64,000 bases of DNA from positions 124,001-188,000 of the forward strand of contig NZ_SNZC01000002.1 in assembly GCF_004363695.1 (NCBI RefSeq). Reading direction: 5' to 3'. Positions 61,456 through 64,000 of this stretch are shown here, piece by piece (the first letter of the stretch is position 1; each line of letters starts with the position of its first letter). The notes beneath the pieces were generated by a model that saw only the letters and a program-made list of their open reading frames with translations, was not told the origin of the DNA and did no database searches. This DNA is from Flavobacterium cheniae (GTDB lineage: Bacteria > Bacteroidota > Bacteroidia > Flavobacteriales > Flavobacteriaceae). The position numbers and the translations under genes were made by a program.

Positions 61456-61499
61456 TATGATTTTTAAAAATCGAGTTTTCAAGTTTTATAATTAATCTT

Positions 61500-61507
61500 T
61501 ACTTTTG
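61500..61507 (+). promoter_or_regulatory. -7 element TACTTTTG upstream of the TrmH-family gene
   Basis: An exact TAnnTTTG match ending 4 bases before the ATG at 61512, so the mRNA is probably leaderless. Confidence 0.5.
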
Positions 61508-61511
61508 TCAC

Positions 61512-62039
61512 ATGAGAAAATTAGCCAACGCAGAATTAGAACGCAAAAACATCGACGAGTTTAAAGAAGCTCAAAAAACACCCATTATTGTAATCTTAGA
61601 TGATATTAGAAGTTTACACAATATTGGTTCGGTTTTTAGAACTTCGGATGCTTTTTTGATTGAAAAGATTTATTTGTGCGGCATTACGGCTACTCCGCCC
61701 AACAAAGAAATTCACAAAACAGCTCTTGGTGCTACTGAAACAGTTTCTTGGGAATATGCGAAAGACGTTTTAGAAGTGGTGAATCAATTGAAACTAGAAA
61801 ATGTAAAAGTGTATTCGGTAGAACAAACCGAAAATGCGATTATGTTGGATGATTTTCTGCCAGAAACCAATACAAAATATGCTTTAATTTTTGGTAACGA
61901 AGTTAAAGGTGTTTCTCAAGAAGCTATTAATTTAAGTGATGGCGTGATTGAAATTCCGCAATTGGGCAGTAAACATTCGTTGAATATTTCTGTAAGTGCT
62001 GGAATTGTGATTTGGGATTTATTTCAGAAGATGAAATAA
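61512..62039 (+). CDS. TrmH/SpoU family RNA 2'-O-methyltransferase
   Basis: A 175-residue SPOUT enzyme that methylates ribose in tRNA or rRNA. The three SpoU motifs are present: LDDIRSLHNIGSVFRTSDAF (motif 1 with Asn-x-G-x-x-x-R), ALIFGNEVKGVSQEAI (motif 2) and IPQLGSKHSLNISVSAGI (motif 3, forming the knot). The lack of an N-terminal L30-like domain makes it a minimal TrmL- or TrmH-like protein; the target is not certain. It is transcribed away from mutS. Confidence 0.9.
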   Translation: MRKLANAELERKNIDEFKEAQKTPIIVILDDIRSLHNIGSVFRTSDAFLIEKIYLCGITATPPNKEIHKTALGATETVSWEYAKDVLEVVNQLKLENVKVYSVEQTENAIMLDDFLPETNTKYALIFGNEVKGVSQEAINLSDGVIEIPQLGSKHSLNISVSAGIVIWDLFQKMK

Positions 62040-62049
62040 ACAATAAATA

Positions 62050-62571
62050 TTAATCTCCATAGATAATTCCCCAAAAACCAATTTTCAAAGTATAATTTAC
62101 AAATTCCTGACCATCGTATTTTTCTGTTCTTAACTTTATTTTTCGATTTAAGTTTTTATCACTAATTTCAATATCATAATAATTTCCACCTTTTCCAGTA
62201 TGATGGTAAACATCTGTTACATTACCTGAAACTATTATTTGCTCATTTATTATCAAAGCATTACTTACAATTATTGAAAATCGAGTAAAAAAGAACAAAC
62301 TAAAAAAAATCAATATTGAATATACTAAAGGAGCAAAAACTCGATCAAACTTTTTTGGCTTCTCTCTTTCTTGTTTTACAACTTTAGAATAAAATTTATA
62401 AACAAAAAAAGCTAGTATACCCGACAAAATAATAATTGGAAAAATTAAATTTTGAATCACTAAATCTGTTGCTTTACCAATCTCAATAATATTGAAAGGA
62501 GAAGTGTAACTTGCGAAGAAAGCTGTAAAAAGACCAAAAACAATAGGAAAAATTATTTCTTTTTTCATCAT
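62050..62571 (-). CDS. Hypothetical three-segment membrane protein
   Basis: A 173-residue protein, no family recognised. Membrane segments are at about 4-22, 33-55 and 78-105, then a 60-residue soluble C-terminal beta part (IIVSGNVTDVYHHTGKGG, YYDIEISDKNLNRKI, FWGIIYGD). The ATG at 62571 is used; a TTG at 62580 would add three residues and overlap the folK-dNK stop. It follows the fusion gene directly on the same strand. Confidence 0.6.
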   Translation of the reverse strand: MMKKEIIFPIVFGLFTAFFASYTSPFNIIEIGKATDLVIQNLIFPIIILSGILAFFVYKFYSKVVKQEREKPKKFDRVFAPLVYSILIFFSLFFFTRFSIIVSNALIINEQIIVSGNVTDVYHHTGKGGNYYDIEISDKNLNRKIKLRTEKYDGQEFVNYTLKIGFWGIIYGD

Positions 62572-62576
62572 TTTCT

Positions 62577-63710
62577 TCAATTAACTAACTTCTTTTTAAT
62601 ACTACCCAAAACTATTATATAATCCTCCTGCTTTTTCACAAAATCTAAATCCGAAACATCAATAATCAAGACATTTAAATTGGTTTGTGTTTTGATGTAA
62701 TCCAAATAACCTTGATTAATTTTTTCTAGATAATCTGCCGGAATTTCTTGCTCGTAACTTCTGCCACGCTTTTTGATGTTTTCCAAAAGACGGTCGGTGT
62801 TTTGATACAAATACACATACAAATCAGGTTTTGGCATTTCTTTGTGAATGATGTCAAACATAGTTTTGTACAAACGAAATTCGTCTTCTTGAAGCGTTAC
62901 TTTCGCAAAAATCAAAGATTTAAAAATATGATAATCTGCAACCACAAAATCTTTGAACAAATCAAATTGCGCTAAATCATCGGATAATTGTTGGTATCTA
63001 TCGGCTAAAAACGACATTTCTAATGGAAACGCATAGCGACTTTGATCTTTATAAAATTTTGGTAAAAACGGATTGTCTGCAAAACGTTCTAACACTAATT
63101 TGGCATTGCAATCTTCCGCTAATTTGGTTGACAAAGTCGTTTTTCCAGCACCAATATTTCCTTCAATAGCAATGTAATTGAATTGTTGTAATTGTAATTT
63201 TTCAATTGGAGAAATTACAGAATGAACAGCTTTAATTTCGCTTTTATCTTCGGTTTGAAGTAATAGTTGCGCAATAGATTTCTTCAACGTTGGATGTTCC
63301 CAATTCAATCCCAAGTCCATCATCGGTTGCAAAACAAATTTTCTGTTTTGCATTAATGGATGTGGAACTTGCAGGGTTTCGGTAGAAATAATTTCTTCAT
63401 CAAAAGCAATGATATCTACATCAATAATTCGAGCTTGATAACCGAAATTTTTGGAACGAACTCTACCTAATTTCTTTTCCACTTTTAAAACCTGCTTCAG
63501 AACTTTTTGAGCCGATTTTGATGTGTGAATTAGAATTGCAGCGTTATAAAAAGGTTCGCTCTCAAAACCCCAGGCTTGCGTTTCATAAATTTTAGAAACC
63601 TTTATAACTGTTGCTACTTCATTATGAATCAAATCAATACAAGACTGAATCGTTTCTAATCGATTGCCTTGATTGCTTCCTAAAGATAAAATTACCTGAT
63701 GTTGACTCAT
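62577..63710 (-). CDS. folK: FolK - deoxynucleoside kinase fusion protein
   Basis: A 377-residue fusion of two enzymes. The ATG at 63710 is chosen because the standard HPPK start follows (HQVILSLGSNQGNRLETI); a longer reading begins in the upstream promoter area. Residues 1-155 are HPPK (ETQAWGFESEPFYNAAI, RIIDVDIIAFDEE), which pyrophosphorylates the pterin in folate synthesis. Residues about 178-377 are a deoxynucleoside kinase with P-loop GNIGAGKT (184-191), LVLERFADNPFLPKFY and the lid KRGRSYEQEIP. Known in Flavobacteriaceae; the two activities are otherwise separate. Confidence 0.93.
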   Translation of the reverse strand: MSQHQVILSLGSNQGNRLETIQSCIDLIHNEVATVIKVSKIYETQAWGFESEPFYNAAILIHTSKSAQKVLKQVLKVEKKLGRVRSKNFGYQARIIDVDIIAFDEEIISTETLQVPHPLMQNRKFVLQPMMDLGLNWEHPTLKKSIAQLLLQTEDKSEIKAVHSVISPIEKLQLQQFNYIAIEGNIGAGKTTLSTKLAEDCNAKLVLERFADNPFLPKFYKDQSRYAFPLEMSFLADRYQQLSDDLAQFDLFKDFVVADYHIFKSLIFAKVTLQEDEFRLYKTMFDIIHKEMPKPDLYVYLYQNTDRLLENIKKRGRSYEQEIPADYLEKINQGYLDYIKTQTNLNVLIIDVSDLDFVKKQEDYIIVLGSIKKKLVN

Positions 63711-63825
63711 ATTGGCAAAATAACAAACAATTTTAGACTTATAATTTACCTTTCTTGTTTTTTTATGAACATGTAACAATTTTATGCTTTTAACTACTAA
63801 TTAGGTAATTAATAAATAAATTGAA

Positions 63826-64000
63826 ATGAGATTTTTAGGAAATGTATTAGCTACAATTGTAGGTATATTTATTTTTTGCATGATTTTTTTCTTCGGAATT
63901 ATAATCATTGGTGCCATTGCGGGAAGTGGCGAAGATACTGTTAGTGTAAAAAAGAATTCGGTTATTGAATTGGATTTATCAAAAGTATCTTTAGACTACG
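63826..64000 (+). CDS. sppA: Signal peptide peptidase SppA, N-terminal part (runs off the right edge)
   Basis: The ATG at 63826 starts 58 residues that continue past the window. The opening MRFLGNVLATIVGIFIFCMI is a membrane anchor followed by FFFGIIIIGAIAGSG, then a soluble start (VKKNSVIELDLSKVSLDY). This N-terminus is that of the 67 kDa-type SppA of Flavobacteria, a membrane serine peptidase that breaks down cleaved signal peptides. The catalytic Lys and Ser lie outside the window. Confidence 0.75.
   Translation, partial: MRFLGNVLATIVGIFIFCMIFFFGIIIIGAIAGSGEDTVSVKKNSVIELDLSKVSLDY

Noticed and set aside
61402..61482. 27-codon N-terminal extension of MutS resembling a signal peptide
   Set aside because: MutS is cytoplasmic; the extension covers the likely promoter. 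A GTG at 61401 gives the standard N-terminus.

Overview
The window is AT-rich chromosomal DNA from a member of the Bacteroidota, most likely Flavobacterium or a close Flavobacteriaceae relative. The evidence is a type IX secretion (T9SS) type B C-terminal domain, a T9SS plug protein, a Na+-NQR operon, DUF5916, DUF6702 and DUF3667 proteins, a folK-deoxynucleoside kinase fusion, S46 and U32 peptidases, and promoters of the Bacteroidota type (-7 TAnnTTTG, sometimes with a -33 TTG/TTTG) without clear Shine-Dalgarno sites. It looks like ordinary core genome: no insertion sequence, prophage, CRISPR array, rRNA operon or defence island was found. No gap between genes exceeds 300 bases.

Layout. 1-3.1 kb (minus): the N-terminal part of an M1 aminopeptidase, a DUF6702 protein and two paralogous CarboxypepD_reg-like envelope proteins. 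3.2-4.7 kb: pepE, two identical tRNA-Gly(UCC) genes and a GNAT acetyltransferase. 4.8-7.1 kb: two convergent L,D-transpeptidase-family proteins whose ends overlap. 7.3-11.3 kb: a DUF5916 outer-membrane protein and gpmI. 11.4-16.5 kb: a tightly coupled TetR - ABC exporter - HlyD - TolC operon, whose ABC subunit has several degenerate ATPase motifs; this is the most unusual item in the window. 16.6-20.2 kb: a 1200-residue T9SS type B secreted protein. 20.2-24.6 kb: an RRM protein, a CoA-transferase, map, a DUF3667 protein and a methyltransferase. 24.7-28.9 kb (minus): an M16 protease, apbE and a small conserved protein. 29.0-35.0 kb (minus): the complete nqrABCDEF operon; apbE supplies the covalent FMN for NqrB and NqrC. 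35.2-39.7 kb: T9SS plug protein, DUF3667, apaG and pruA. 39.8-45.4 kb: a membrane protein, rsmG, a desaturase, an aminotransferase and a U32 RlhA-like protein. 45.4-49.5 kb: Crp-like regulator, pirin, FMN reductase, fabD, a signal-less M23 protein and a small lipoprotein. 49.5-53.3 kb (minus): a large exported protein, galE and a DegT aminotransferase. 53.4-58 kb: waaA, GNAT, a DPP11-type S46 peptidase and two tandem small lipoproteins. 58-64 kb: a DUF1508-like protein, tRNA-Leu(UAA), tRNA-Gly(GCC), mutS, a TrmH-family methyltransferase, a small membrane protein, the folK-dNK fusion and the start of sppA.

Themes are envelope and peptidoglycan maintenance (L,D-transpeptidases, M23, waaA, galE, TolC exporter, T9SS), peptide catabolism (M1, M16, S46, S51, PruA) and sodium-based energy conservation (Na+-NQR plus ApbE). 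Several -7 elements end only 4-5 bases before a start codon, so some genes may be expressed from leaderless mRNAs. Most convergent gene pairs share a strong bidirectional terminator hairpin.
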